A DNA stretch of 64,000 nucleotides from Dethiobacter sp. (lineage in GTDB: Bacteria > Bacillota > Dethiobacteria > Dethiobacterales > Dethiobacteraceae), in NCBI GenBank assembly GCA_018335875.1, contig JAGXRN010000018.1:1-64000 (forward strand), written 5' to 3'. Position numbers and translations under genes: made by a program. Shown piece after piece: positions 40,643-49,178 of this stretch. The notes beneath the pieces are model-generated. The model saw only the letters and a program-made list of their open reading frames with translations. It did not search any database and was not told the DNA's origin. Position 1 is the stretch's first letter, and the number at the start of each line of letters is the position of its first letter.

Positions 40643-41797
40643 TTACTGCTCTTTTTTCTGCCAATCATTAAGCATATCTCCGAGTTGGTTCTTAATGGGA
40701 GTAAGAGCAGACTGGATTTCGCCGGCTGCAGCGGAGAGAAAAAGATGAGTCAGCCTCCCGGCTCCTTCTGCCCGGTCTGCAAGCTCTGCGGTAACAAGTT
40801 CTCCTTTGGCAGCCAGCAGGTTGCCGTGCTCATCGTGGACCGGATTAGCCAGTGTTTTACCCTCCACATATTTTTTCATCCCTGCCAGTGTTGTTTCTTC
40901 CAGCTTATGACCGCCGTGCGACAACTTCCCCTGCAGCTGCAACCAAAGTTCTCGGAGTTCACCGGTGGGGCCGGCACGCTCATCATCAACCCTGCGTGAC
41001 ATCCATTCGTGTGAACGGTTGCGCAGTGCCTGCCACGCCTCCAGTAGTTTACGGCTGCCGGTATCCAGTTTTTCTCGCGTGAAGTCGAGGCCATCCAGCA
41101 GCTCCCCCACACCGGCGGCCAGAAGCACGTGCGCCAGGCGGTTCTTTTCCCTGGCTAGTTCTATCACTTCCACTGTAACTTTTTCTCCCTTACGGACGAT
41201 GGCTCCCCCTTCTTCATCAAATACATCCTGCCCCGCTTCACGGTTGATAGCAAACTGAACTGCTTTTGCTTCCACGGAATGGACCAGTTGCTTTGCAGCC
41301 CCATCACCGTTGTTAATCCTTGCGGAATGCTCCAGGTAATCACCTGAGATGACTATAAAATCACGTCCGAAATTTTCCACTGATGTCACCGGCAGTTTAA
41401 GATGTCCCCCCGGTTTCTCAAGTGCTACATACAGGTCAACGAGCTCTCCGTTTTTAGTGCTGAAAGAAAAATCATCAACCGTACCGGCAAGAGTGCCGTC
41501 AACAGTGATCAGGCGGCTGCCAGACAGCTTTTTCCCCTGTAATTCCACATCCTGTGCTTGGGTGTCTTCCGGTGCCGGGTCATAGCCATGCAGTGTAACC
41601 GCATCGCTGCCAAAGCTTCGTACTGCAGAAAAAGGCACCTGCTGAAGCCTCGATTTCAGAAGTGAACGTTCGCCTATCTCCAACGCGTCCACGCGCCTCG
41701 TGGTGGAGTTAAATACGAGGCTTTGCACACGGCCCAGTGAACCTCCCTGACGCAATTCAATTACAGGCAGCCCTACTACCTCTCGTGCATTTTTCAT
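40643..41797 (-). CDS. PRC-barrel domain protein
   Basis: A 384-residue protein. Two PRC-barrel domains occupy residues about 1-75 (VVGLPVIELRQGGSLGRVQSLVF) and 85-165 (GSRLITVDGTLAGTVDDFSF). The C-terminal half is helical and contains two repeats of GKELAxxVxDExGxLLxxKGExV type (DVFDEEGGAIVRKGEKV and NPVHDEHGNLLAAKGELV). PRC-barrels occur in photosystem H subunit, RimM and sporulation proteins such as YlmC. Function unknown. GGAGG and the ATG at 41797 give the start, six codons inside the ORF track entry. Confidence 0.8.
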   Translation of the reverse strand: MKNAREVVGLPVIELRQGGSLGRVQSLVFNSTTRRVDALEIGERSLLKSRLQQVPFSAVRSFGSDAVTLHGYDPAPEDTQAQDVELQGKKLSGSRLITVDGTLAGTVDDFSFSTKNGELVDLYVALEKPGGHLKLPVTSVENFGRDFIVISGDYLEHSARINNGDGAAKQLVHSVEAKAVQFAINREAGQDVFDEEGGAIVRKGEKVTVEVIELAREKNRLAHVLLAAGVGELLDGLDFTREKLDTGSRKLLEAWQALRNRSHEWMSRRVDDERAGPTGELRELWLQLQGKLSHGGHKLEETTLAGMKKYVEGKTLANPVHDEHGNLLAAKGELVTAELADRAEGAGRLTHLFLSAAAGEIQSALTPIKNQLGDMLNDWQKKEQ

Positions 41798-41917
41798 TAT
41801 TTTTACCTCCATCAATACTCAGACTTCTCTTTCCAGTATAACCTAAATGTATTATAACAATAAAGTTATTAAAGGTAAAATAAGGCTGCACATACACCCA
41901 TCCATGCGCTCTGAATA

Positions 41918-41946
41918 TTGTTTTTTACTTATATAAACGATATAAT
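41918..41946 (+). promoter_or_regulatory. Sigma-A promoter of the tsaE operon
   Basis: TTGTTT (41918-41923), 17 bases, TATAAT (41941-41946), 139 bases before the tsaE start, leaving a structured leader. Confidence 0.65.
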
Positions 41947-41953
41947 CAATAGA

Positions 41954-41996
41954 CAGCAGGTTTTGACAGCTTGTTCCAACACTGTCAAAACTGCTG
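41954..41996 (+). promoter_or_regulatory. Leader hairpin in the tsaE operon
   Basis: CAGCAGGTTTTGACAG pairs with CTGTCAAAACTGCTG, 15 pairs with one bulged G and a 12-base loop, beginning 8 bases after the -10 box. No T run follows, so it is an operator or 5' mRNA structure rather than a terminator. Confidence 0.5.
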
Positions 41997-42084
41997 AAAA
42001 GCAGGCAGCGGCTGCTTATGAGTATAAAAGCGGCTTGCTGGGAAATATAATAGTTCAGGATAAAACGTGAGCGGTGATTCTTAA

Positions 42085-42546
42085 ATGTTAATACACACAT
42101 CAGATGAGGCGGATACGGAGTTGTTGGGGCGTGCTGTAGGGGAACGGTTGTTTCCGGGTGCACTCATCCTGCTTGAAGGTGAGTTGGGTGCGGGTAAAAC
42201 TGTTTTTGCCCGCGGCGTTGGCAGAGGTTTGGGAGTCAGGGGCCCCATCGGCAGCCCGACATTTAATATTCTTATTGTTTACAACGGGCGCCTGCCCTTC
42301 CACCATTTTGATCTTTACCGCCTTGAAGATGATGAAGAACTCTTTGAACTTGGGATTGATGAATACCTGGAGGGCGATGGCGTCACACTGGTAGAGTGGG
42401 CCGGTAAGTTCGGGCGTTTTTTTTCTCAACCAGCACTGTCGGTAGAGGTCGCCAGGCTCGGCGACAATGAACGGTCGGTGTCGCTTTCTGCCCACGGTGC
42501 AGAATATGTCCCCATCCTGGAAGAGATTATGAGATTGAGGGGATGA
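42085..42546 (+). CDS. tsaE: tRNA t6A synthesis ATPase TsaE
   Basis: A 153-residue P-loop protein with GELGAGKT near residue 36, GPIGSPTFNI, HFDLYRL and the later LVEWAGKFG. It drives turnover of the TsaB-TsaD complex that makes N6-threonylcarbamoyl adenosine at tRNA position 37. It begins the operon tsaE-tsaB-rimI-small ORF-tsaD, the Bacillus ydiBCDE order. The ribosome site is modest (GAGCGGTG). Confidence 0.95.
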   Translation: MLIHTSDEADTELLGRAVGERLFPGALILLEGELGAGKTVFARGVGRGLGVRGPIGSPTFNILIVYNGRLPFHHFDLYRLEDDEELFELGIDEYLEGDGVTLVEWAGKFGRFFSQPALSVEVARLGDNERSVSLSAHGAEYVPILEEIMRLRG

Positions 42547-42550
42547 ATAA

Positions 42551-43276
42551 GTGCTTGTGCTTGGAATAGATTCCACCACCCTGGCCTGTGGTGTGTCTGT
42601 AGTCAACACCGACAGGGTGCTTGCAGAATACATGCTTCAGGTAAAAAAAACTCATTCTGAGAGGTTGCTCCCGCTCTTATACTCACTTCTCCGTGACGCT
42701 GCGCTTTCTCCCTCCGACCTTGGCGGGGTGGCTGTTGCCAGCGGTCCCGGTTCTTTCACCGGTTTGCGCATCGGTATGGCCACAGCCAGAGCGTTGGGGC
42801 AGGCGCTTGACATTCCCCTGGCAGGGGTTTCCACGCTGGAAGTACTGGCTTCCCAGGTGCGCTATTTCCCTGGGTTTTTGTGCCCCTTGCTTGACGCCAG
42901 GCGCTGCCAGGTCTATAATGCAGTTTTTCGTCCGGGGGAGAAGCCTCTGCGCCTGAAGCCTGACCGTGTTTTGCCGCTTGCTGACGTGCTGGCGGAATTT
43001 GACAGGAAAGAGCAGGTATTGTTTCTTGGCGACGGCGCAGTTGTGAACCGGGAAACGATTATATCTGCCATGGGAGAATCAGCCTGCTTTCTGCCGCCTG
43101 AAGGAGAATTCAACAGGGCAGCCACTGTGGCCAGGCTGGGCCTTGCAGAGTTTTCTGCGGGCCGGGGCAAGTCATACCTTGAACTTTTGCCCAGGTATAT
43201 CAGGCGCTCTGAGGCAGAGGTTAAATTCCTGGCACGCTGTCAAGGGGGAGGAGACTTATCCGGGTATGATCATTGA
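42551..43276 (+). CDS. tsaB: tRNA t6A protein TsaB
   Basis: A 241-residue ASKHA-fold protein. LGIDSTTLACGVSVV begins it and SGPGSFTGLRIGMATARALG is the family signature. It is the inactive paralogue that dimerises with TsaD. A GTG start lies 4 bases after the tsaE stop, with GAGGGGATG as ribosome site inside tsaE. Confidence 0.95.
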   Translation: MLVLGIDSTTLACGVSVVNTDRVLAEYMLQVKKTHSERLLPLLYSLLRDAALSPSDLGGVAVASGPGSFTGLRIGMATARALGQALDIPLAGVSTLEVLASQVRYFPGFLCPLLDARRCQVYNAVFRPGEKPLRLKPDRVLPLADVLAEFDRKEQVLFLGDGAVVNRETIISAMGESACFLPPEGEFNRAATVARLGLAEFSAGRGKSYLELLPRYIRRSEAEVKFLARCQGGGDLSGYDH

Positions 43277-43760
43277 ACGTATGAAGATTGAGCATGTGGA
43301 ACAGGTAGGAGCAATTGAAAAAATGGTTTATCCCTCGCCCTGGTCTAAAGGAGCATTCATAAGTGAAATTGATGAAAACAGTTTTGCCTCTTATTACGTG
43401 GCTTTGGATGACTGCCAGGTAATCGGTTACGGGGGAATTTGGATAATACTTGACGAAGCCCATATTACTAATCTGGCAGTCCACCCGCGTTACCAGCGCC
43501 TGCAGGTGGGCACCGCACTGCTGCAGCAGCTGATTTATGAAGCCCTGGCACACGGCGTACGCAGGATGACACTGGAGGTACGCTTCTCCAATAAAATAGC
43601 GCAAAACCTTTACTGCAAGTTCGGATTTATGCCACGAGGAGTACGTACCAAGTATTACAGTGACGAAGATGCTATGATTATGTGGCTTGATGATCTGGAG
43701 CTAATCAAAACGCAGCTGGAGCAAGTCAGAACGCAGCAGATTTCGCAAAGAAGAAAATAA
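43266..43760 (+). CDS. rimI: Ribosomal protein S18-alanine N-acetyltransferase RimI
   Basis: A 164-residue GNAT acetyltransferase. Acetyl-CoA binding is by NLAVHPRYQRLQVGTALLQQL, followed by LEVRFSNKIAQNLYCKFGF. MIIERMKIEHVEQVGAIEKM starts the fold. It overlaps tsaB by 11 bases; the ORF track's upstream extension runs in the tsaB frame region and is not real. The RimI-TsaBDE linkage is conserved in Firmicutes. Confidence 0.93.
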   Translation: MIIERMKIEHVEQVGAIEKMVYPSPWSKGAFISEIDENSFASYYVALDDCQVIGYGGIWIILDEAHITNLAVHPRYQRLQVGTALLQQLIYEALAHGVRRMTLEVRFSNKIAQNLYCKFGFMPRGVRTKYYSDEDAMIMWLDDLELIKTQLEQVRTQQISQRRK

Positions 43761-43773
43761 CAGGAGGAACGGT

Positions 43774-43899
43774 ATGTTTGAAAAATTTTGGCTGCTTCTT
43801 TCACTGCACAACAGAAAATCCCGGATTATTTTCATTGCAGCCATGGTCTTAATTCTTACACTGACTTCGCTTGGAGCATTCTATTGGTATGCACCTTAA
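43774..43899 (+). CDS. Small membrane protein (41 aa) in the tsa operon
   Basis: Too short for the ORF track. AGGAGG lies 7 bases before the ATG. It has a short amphipathic N-terminus, a basic turn HNRKSR and one hydrophobic helix (IIFIAAMVLILTLTSLGAF). It fits between rimI and tsaD without overlap. No family recognised; the strong ribosome site and tight fit support translation. Confidence 0.6.
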   Translation: MFEKFWLLLSLHNRKSRIIFIAAMVLILTLTSLGAFYWYAP

Positions 43900-43943
43900 A
43901 AGACAGTGTACGGCTAAGGCGGGCCTGAAGGGCGGAGAAACCT

Positions 43944-44963
43944 TTGCAAGACCTGATTCTTGGTATTGAAACATCCTGCGACGAGACAGCGGCCGCTGTG
44001 GTTGCTGATGGCAGGATAATGCTCAGCAATATAATTTCCTCCCAGGTGGATTTTCACCGCAAGTTCGGGGGTGTTGTGCCTGAAATTGCCTCGCGCAAAC
44101 ATCTTGAACTGGTGAATCCGGTAATTGACAGCGCGCTGGCTGAAGCCGGCGTAAAGCTTTCTGCTCTTGCCGCCATCGCTGTCACTGCCGGCCCCGGGCT
44201 TGTGGGCGCGCTGCTTGTCGGTGTTAATACAGCCAAAACACTGGCGTATGCTGCCGGTAAACCTCTGGTCGCGGTAAACCATATCACCGCCCACGTATCC
44301 GCCAACTACCTGGTGCATGAAGTTACATTTCCTGCTGTCTGCCTTGTGGCCTCCGGTGGGCACACAAGCTTGTTATACCTGCGTAACCGACAAGAGTCCA
44401 AACTTCTGGGTACCACGCGGGACGACGCTGCCGGGGAAGCTTTCGACAAGGTAGCACGTGTGCTTGAGCTTGGTTACCCGGGAGGCCCTGCCATAGACAA
44501 ATTGGCGGCGTCTGGTGATGCTTCGGCTTTTGCCTTTCCAAAAGCTTTTTCGGGGCGGGACACGTATGAGTTTTCTTTTTCAGGCCTAAAGTCGGCGGTA
44601 ATAAACACACTGCACAACCTGAGCCAGCGTAAAGAGGAAATAAACAAGGCTGATATTGCCGCCAGCTTCCAGGCAGCTGTGGTAAATGTCCTGGTAGAAA
44701 AGACCTGTCTGGCAGCCGTTGAATTTGATGTCCAGTCAGTACTTCTTGCCGGCGGTGTTGCCGCGAACAGGATGCTTCGCAAGTCACTGCAGGAAGCATT
44801 GTACGTTGACGGCCGGAAACTTTTCTGCCCGCCACCGGAGCTTTGCACCGATAACGCAGCAATGGTTGCCTGTGCCGGCTTTGACCTATACAGGCTGAAA
44901 CATTTTGCCGGATGGGACCTTAATGCGACACCCGTTATTGACAATATTCTCCAAGCAGAGTGA
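43944..44963 (+). CDS. tsaD: tRNA N6-adenosine threonylcarbamoyltransferase TsaD
   Basis: A 339-residue catalytic ASKHA protein. GIETSCDETAAAVV opens it; the iron-binding His pair is in VAVNHITAHVSAN; LVASGGHTSLLYL, and the final CTDNAAMVACAGF are typical. Transfers the threonylcarbamoyl group to A37 of ANN-decoding tRNAs. A TTG start follows GGCGGAG. The last gene of its operon, followed by a non-coding region with DnaA boxes. Confidence 0.96.
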   Translation: MQDLILGIETSCDETAAAVVADGRIMLSNIISSQVDFHRKFGGVVPEIASRKHLELVNPVIDSALAEAGVKLSALAAIAVTAGPGLVGALLVGVNTAKTLAYAAGKPLVAVNHITAHVSANYLVHEVTFPAVCLVASGGHTSLLYLRNRQESKLLGTTRDDAAGEAFDKVARVLELGYPGGPAIDKLAASGDASAFAFPKAFSGRDTYEFSFSGLKSAVINTLHNLSQRKEEINKADIAASFQAAVVNVLVEKTCLAAVEFDVQSVLLAGGVAANRMLRKSLQEALYVDGRKLFCPPPELCTDNAAMVACAGFDLYRLKHFAGWDLNATPVIDNILQAE

Positions 44964-45016
44964 TAATTTTAACAATAACAGATTACTATAAAATTATGTT
45001 AATCACCTGTGAAATC

Positions 45017-45088
45017 TGTGGATAAAATCGGACATCCCCGCTATTTTTAGTTCTTTTCTGTGGATAACATTGTGGATACTGTGGATTA
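45017..45088. promoter_or_regulatory. Cluster of four DnaA-box-like 9-mers
   Basis: TGTGGATAA at 45017-45025 and 45059-45067 (both exact complements of TTATCCACA), TGTGGATAC at 45071-45079 and TGTGGATTA at 45080-45088 (one mismatch each), all in one orientation. They lie in a 395-base gap between tsaD and murC. The rest of the gap is AT-rich with no gene seen. No dnaA, dnaN or gyrB lies near, so this is more likely a DnaA-titrating or regulatory cluster than the chromosome origin. Confidence 0.7.
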
Positions 45089-45358
45089 TTATGTAACTCC
45101 CATGCAAAATCAAGCCGTTTTTTGCGTAAAATAAGAGGATAACGGGATTGTGTCCAGGTTACATAAAAACTTTGCATAACAGTTTGAAAGATAATTCGAC
45201 AATTAGTTTTGACTGCTTTTCGTCGGCAAACGACACAAAAGTGTGACGACTGGTCAAAAACGGTGATGGAATAGAATGCATTTTTAACGAGCAGGTTCAA
45301 AAACAGTTGTTTTGTCATAAACTAAAAAGCGAGACTTAGGAGAGAGAGGGGTCAGCTT

Positions 45359-46741
45359 TTGCTGAAGGACATCAGACGGCTTCATTTTATCGGTATTGGC
45401 GGTTATGGAATGAGCGCACTGGCCCGTGTTTTGTTACATCTTGGTTATGCTATCAGCGGCTCAGACCTGAAACAGAGTGAAATAACAGAAAAACTGGCGC
45501 TGCAGGGCGCAAAAATCTACTATGGCCATGAAGCGCAAAACTTAGGGGAGGCGCAGCTTGTTGTTTATTCTACAGCCATACCTGAAGATAATCCCGAGAT
45601 AAAGGCGTCAAAGGCTAAAGGCTTGCCAATCTGGCACCGTTCTGAACTGTTGGCCCATTTTCTCAACGGCCGCTACGGTATCGCCATTGCCGGTGCCCAT
45701 GGCAAGACCACAACCACATCTATGGTAGCCCTGGTACTCACTCACGGCGGCCTGGACCCCACCGCCTTTATCGGTGGGGTTCTGGCAGATTTCGACGGCA
45801 ACGCCCGCATGGGTGATTCACACTTCCTGGTAGCTGAGGCCGATGAGAGCGACTACTCATTCCTGCGCTACCGTCCCAACATAGCCGTGGTAACAAATAT
45901 AGAAGCCGACCACCTCGAACACTATGAAGATGATTTTAGCAAACTGCTGGAAGCTTACCGCGGCTTTCTAAGCAATATAAAGCCAGATGGCAGCGCCATA
46001 CTTAATGCCGACGACTCCCACCTTCCGGCTATGCACCCCGGCCACGTGGCAAATATCATTACATACGGGCGCCGCCCCGGCGCCAACTTCCGCCCTTCAA
46101 ATGAAGAAGTAGTGGGTTGGGGAACCCGCTTCACCGTTTTGCAGGATGACGACAGGCTGGGACAGATTACACTCAGGGTGCCGGGGGAGCATAATGTAGA
46201 CAATGCCCTGGCCACTGTGGCAGTGGCCAATCAGATTGGCATCCCCTTTGACCGCATTAAGACAGGGCTGGAGATGTTCCGCGGGGCAAAGCGCCGCTTT
46301 CAGTTTCTCTACCAGCAGGACAGAGTGGCTGTAGTTGATGATTATGCCCATCATCCTACTGAAGTGAGGGCAACTCTAAAGGCGGCACGCTTTGGCAAGC
46401 CGTCCAGGGTTATCGCCGTCTTTCAGCCTCACCGCTATAACAGGACACATCTTTTTATGGATGAATTTGCCCGCTCCTTTAGCGGAGCTGATAAAGTATT
46501 TCTGCATAAAATTTACTCTGCGGGAGAAAAACCGATTCCAGGTGTTACCTCAGCAGAGTTGGCCAGACGCATGCGCGAGTACGGCACCGACGTGACCCAG
46601 ATCGACGACTCGTCTGATCTGGTGGAGGCAGTGCTTGAAGCTGTGCGGCCCGGCGACCTGGTGCTTAATATGGGCGCTGGAGATATCACAGAAATCTGTC
46701 ACACCATGGCAAAAAAACTTAGTGAGAGAAAAGATGCCTGA
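45359..46741 (+). CDS. murC: UDP-N-acetylmuramate-L-alanine ligase
   Basis: A 460-residue Mur ligase. HFIGIGGYGMSALARVLL begins the UDP-binding domain, the ATP loop is GAHGKTTTTSM near 112, and EADESDYSFL, VTNIEADHLEHY and the C-terminal DDYAHHPTEVRATLKAAR follow. It adds the first L-Ala to UDP-MurNAc. A TTG start with AGGAGAGAGAGG upstream. It stands apart from other mur genes; the radical SAM gene overlaps its 3' end. Confidence 0.96.
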   Translation: MLKDIRRLHFIGIGGYGMSALARVLLHLGYAISGSDLKQSEITEKLALQGAKIYYGHEAQNLGEAQLVVYSTAIPEDNPEIKASKAKGLPIWHRSELLAHFLNGRYGIAIAGAHGKTTTTSMVALVLTHGGLDPTAFIGGVLADFDGNARMGDSHFLVAEADESDYSFLRYRPNIAVVTNIEADHLEHYEDDFSKLLEAYRGFLSNIKPDGSAILNADDSHLPAMHPGHVANIITYGRRPGANFRPSNEEVVGWGTRFTVLQDDDRLGQITLRVPGEHNVDNALATVAVANQIGIPFDRIKTGLEMFRGAKRRFQFLYQQDRVAVVDDYAHHPTEVRATLKAARFGKPSRVIAVFQPHRYNRTHLFMDEFARSFSGADKVFLHKIYSAGEKPIPGVTSAELARRMREYGTDVTQIDDSSDLVEAVLEAVRPGDLVLNMGAGDITEICHTMAKKLSERKDA

Positions 46742-48068
46742 GACTTACTACCCCTATCTGCTGCAGGCTGTCTCAGTACATAATGTGCTCCCTTTGACTT
46801 CGGCCTGCAATCTGCACTGCATCTTTTGCAGCCACCGCCAGAACCCGCCTGGAATCACCACATACCGCCTGCCGCCACTCTCAGTGCACGAAGTGGAAGA
46901 GCTGGCATCATTCCTCACGCCCGGCCAAAAGGTGATTATCGGCGAGTCCGCCACAAGAATCGACGAAGGGGAGCCCCTGACCCATCCAGATTTTTTGCAG
47001 ATTCTATCAGTGCTGCGGCGTGAGCTGCCGGACACCCTTTTCTCTGTTACCACCAACGGTACTCTTCTTACATCTGCACTAATTGATCAGCTGGTACCGC
47101 TTGCACCCTTGGAGTTTACTGTTTCATTAAACAGTGCAAGCGCACAGGGGAGGCGCCTGCTCCTGGGCGATACACAGCCAGAGCGGGCAATCTCTGCGGT
47201 AAAATTACTCTCTGCCAGCGGAATACCTTTTCACGGCAGCCTGGTTGCCATGCCCCACCTGCTGGCAGAGGAAGATATTGTATCAACAATCAGCTTCCTT
47301 GCAGAAAACGGCGCACGTACAGCGCGCCTTTTTCTGCCTGGATACACAAAATTTGCGCATGAAAAACTGCGCTTCCCCCTGACCTCCTGGCAGGATCTTT
47401 CTTCCCTGGCACTTGACCTCACCCGTGAACTGGACATGCCTGTCATCGCGGAGCCTGCCAAACTCACAGACTTTAAGCCGCTGGTATATGGCGTTATGCC
47501 TGCCACGCCGGCACAGCGTGCCGGGGTAGAGGCCGGAGACGAGGTTGTCTCTGTGAACGGCATAAGGCCCCGTACCCGCGTAGATGCTTTTACCCTCGCC
47601 AGGCAGAAGGCCAACCCGCATCTCTGCCTGTGCAGGAACGGCAGTATAATTGACGTTATCATCAGGAAGGAACGCGGCGCCGCACCGGGATTTGTGGTAA
47701 ACTATGACTTTGACCCCTCGCGCCTGGAGGAAATTACGCGGGCATTGGCGCACAGCAATGCGAGAGCGCCCTTATTTCTCTGTTCCGAGTTTGGAGAAAC
47801 TATAATGCAGACAGCCGCCACTGAACTGGGACTGTCGGATGAGTCTGTATTTGTGGTAGAAAACAGTTTCTTTGGCGGTTCAATTAAGGCTGCCGGGCTG
47901 CTGGTTGTGGATGATTTGCTTGCCGCCGCCCGCCTGGCGCTTCAGCAGTTGAGCTATGACCATGTATTTGTGCCGCATGAAGCTTTTGACCATACAGGCC
48001 GCGACCTGACCGGCAAGAGCGCCATAGTGCTGGAGCAGGAATTGCGTCTCCCCGTGCAAGCCATATAA
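46734..48068 (+). CDS. Radical SAM protein with internal PDZ and DUF512-like C-terminus
   Basis: A 444-residue protein overlapping murC by 8 bases. The cluster motif is CNLHCIFC (Cys25, 29, 32). A PDZ-like segment, TPAQRAGVEAGDEVVSVNGI, lies in the middle (about 255-310). The C-terminus (VDDLLAAARLAL, VFVPHEAFD, GRDLTGK) resembles the end of DUF512 proteins. In the well-known DUF512 family (PDZ, then radical SAM-like part, then DUF512) the PDZ is N-terminal, so this is a different order. Substrate unknown. The ATG at 46734 is preferred to the ORF track start within murC. Confidence 0.75.
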   Translation: MPETYYPYLLQAVSVHNVLPLTSACNLHCIFCSHRQNPPGITTYRLPPLSVHEVEELASFLTPGQKVIIGESATRIDEGEPLTHPDFLQILSVLRRELPDTLFSVTTNGTLLTSALIDQLVPLAPLEFTVSLNSASAQGRRLLLGDTQPERAISAVKLLSASGIPFHGSLVAMPHLLAEEDIVSTISFLAENGARTARLFLPGYTKFAHEKLRFPLTSWQDLSSLALDLTRELDMPVIAEPAKLTDFKPLVYGVMPATPAQRAGVEAGDEVVSVNGIRPRTRVDAFTLARQKANPHLCLCRNGSIIDVIIRKERGAAPGFVVNYDFDPSRLEEITRALAHSNARAPLFLCSEFGETIMQTAATELGLSDESVFVVENSFFGGSIKAAGLLVVDDLLAAARLALQQLSYDHVFVPHEAFDHTGRDLTGKSAIVLEQELRLPVQAI

Positions 48069-48082
48069 TTCAAGCGCAAATT

Positions 48083-48119
48083 AAAAAGCCAAAGGATGAA
48101 TTAATCACCTTTGGCTTTT
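48083..48119. terminator. Bidirectional terminator
   Basis: AAAAAGCCAAAGG and CCTTTGGCTTTT form a 12-bp stem with A and T runs on both sides, between convergent genes. Confidence 0.85.
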
Positions 48120-48534
48120 AGTCTATATAAATATTTGCAAGTTTCTCAACGATTTCTTTCATCCTCTCAATACTAAATACAGCCTTGAAGCCTGATTTGT
48201 CTGAAAAACAGAGAGATTTTATCTCACCGTCCTTGTCAAAACTCTCAACCCTGATATGCGCGATGGAGTTGCGCAGGCAGTGTACAAATTTCATAATAGT
48301 TCTTTTTTGTTCCTCAATTTTGCCCCAGGACTGCAACTCGGAGGAGCTAATACCAAGATCAGCGAGTTGGATGCCTTTTTCTTCAAGGATGCCCTCAAAA
48401 TTTTTCTCTGTTGGCAGAACAATGAGCCCAAGCAGGCAGTTAATTAACAGGGTGACTCCGTAAGGGCCCTTATAGTTGTGTAGGATATCCAGTGTGCGTA
48501 TGACAAAATCCCGCTCCAGCCTGTTATATGCCAT
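48118..48534 (-). CDS. HEPN-like domain protein
   Basis: A 138-residue helical protein. HCLRNSIAHIRVE contains R88 and H93 in the Rx4H spacing of HEPN ribonucleases, within the predicted last helices, as in the pEK499_p136 type. No MNT or SEFIR partner is adjacent, so it is an orphan. It might be an RNase in defence or stress or a catalytically idle HEPN. The ATG at 48534 follows GGGAGTGCGGG; the ORF track's 14 upstream codons lack support. Confidence 0.6.
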   Translation of the reverse strand: MAYNRLERDFVIRTLDILHNYKGPYGVTLLINCLLGLIVLPTEKNFEGILEEKGIQLADLGISSSELQSWGKIEEQKRTIMKFVHCLRNSIAHIRVESFDKDGEIKSLCFSDKSGFKAVFSIERMKEIVEKLANIYID

Positions 48535-48677
48535 ACCCGCACTCCCTGCAACTCTTTTGCAGCGGTTTAAGAGCAAGTCCCATATAGTCTCCTTCTATTT
48601 TTTTTACCTGAAAGTAGTTTGGGACTATCGGCCAACTCATATTCAATTTTTTAAAAAGTCACGACATCCTTCCCGGT

Positions 48678-49178
48678 TTACGGCAGGTATATAATTTCCC
48701 CGCTGATTTTTTCACCCAGTGTAAGCAGGCCGCAGGATGGCCGCGTACTGCGCCGCGGGTCAGTGGGTGAACCGGGGTTAAACAGCAAGACATCGTCAAC
48801 CATTTTATTGTAAGCTACATGACTGTGGCCAAATATGATACAGTCCATTTTCTGTCCTCTAAAAGCTGTCAGCGCCCGCTGCGGCGTCTTTGCCCGGTCA
48901 TATCCGTCACCCAGGTCACCGTGCACCAGTCCGATGTTAAAATTCCCCACGTTAATAATTTTGCGCCTGCCAAGACGTGTGGAGAGCAGGTATGAGTCCA
49001 TATTGCCGGCCACCGCCTCCACAGGCGCCATTGCCGACAGCTCTGCCAGCACATCCTCGTCTGTGATATCGCCTGCATGCAGGATGAGGTCCACATCTGC
49101 CAGGATTTTAAACAAAGCAGGCGGCAGCAGGCGGGTACGATTGGGGATATGAGTATCGCTGATGACTCCTATTTTCAT
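48678..49178 (-). CDS. YfcE/MJ0936-type metallophosphoesterase
   Basis: A 166-residue calcineurin-like phosphodiesterase: GVISDTHIP, HAGDITDEDVL, AGNMDS (usually GNCD), VHGDLG and FGHSHVAYN give the binuclear metal ligands. Such enzymes cleave phosphodiesters such as 2',3'-cAMP. It overlaps the EVE-domain gene by 4 bases, forming a two-gene operon. Confidence 0.9.
   Translation of the reverse strand: MKIGVISDTHIPNRTRLLPPALFKILADVDLILHAGDITDEDVLAELSAMAPVEAVAGNMDSYLLSTRLGRRKIINVGNFNIGLVHGDLGDGYDRAKTPQRALTAFRGQKMDCIIFGHSHVAYNKMVDDVLLFNPGSPTDPRRSTRPSCGLLTLGEKISGEIIYLP

Noticed and set aside
45017-45088. Chromosomal origin oriC
   Set aside because: No dnaA, dnaN, recF or gyrB nearby and no clear unwinding element; only a DnaA-box cluster is supported.
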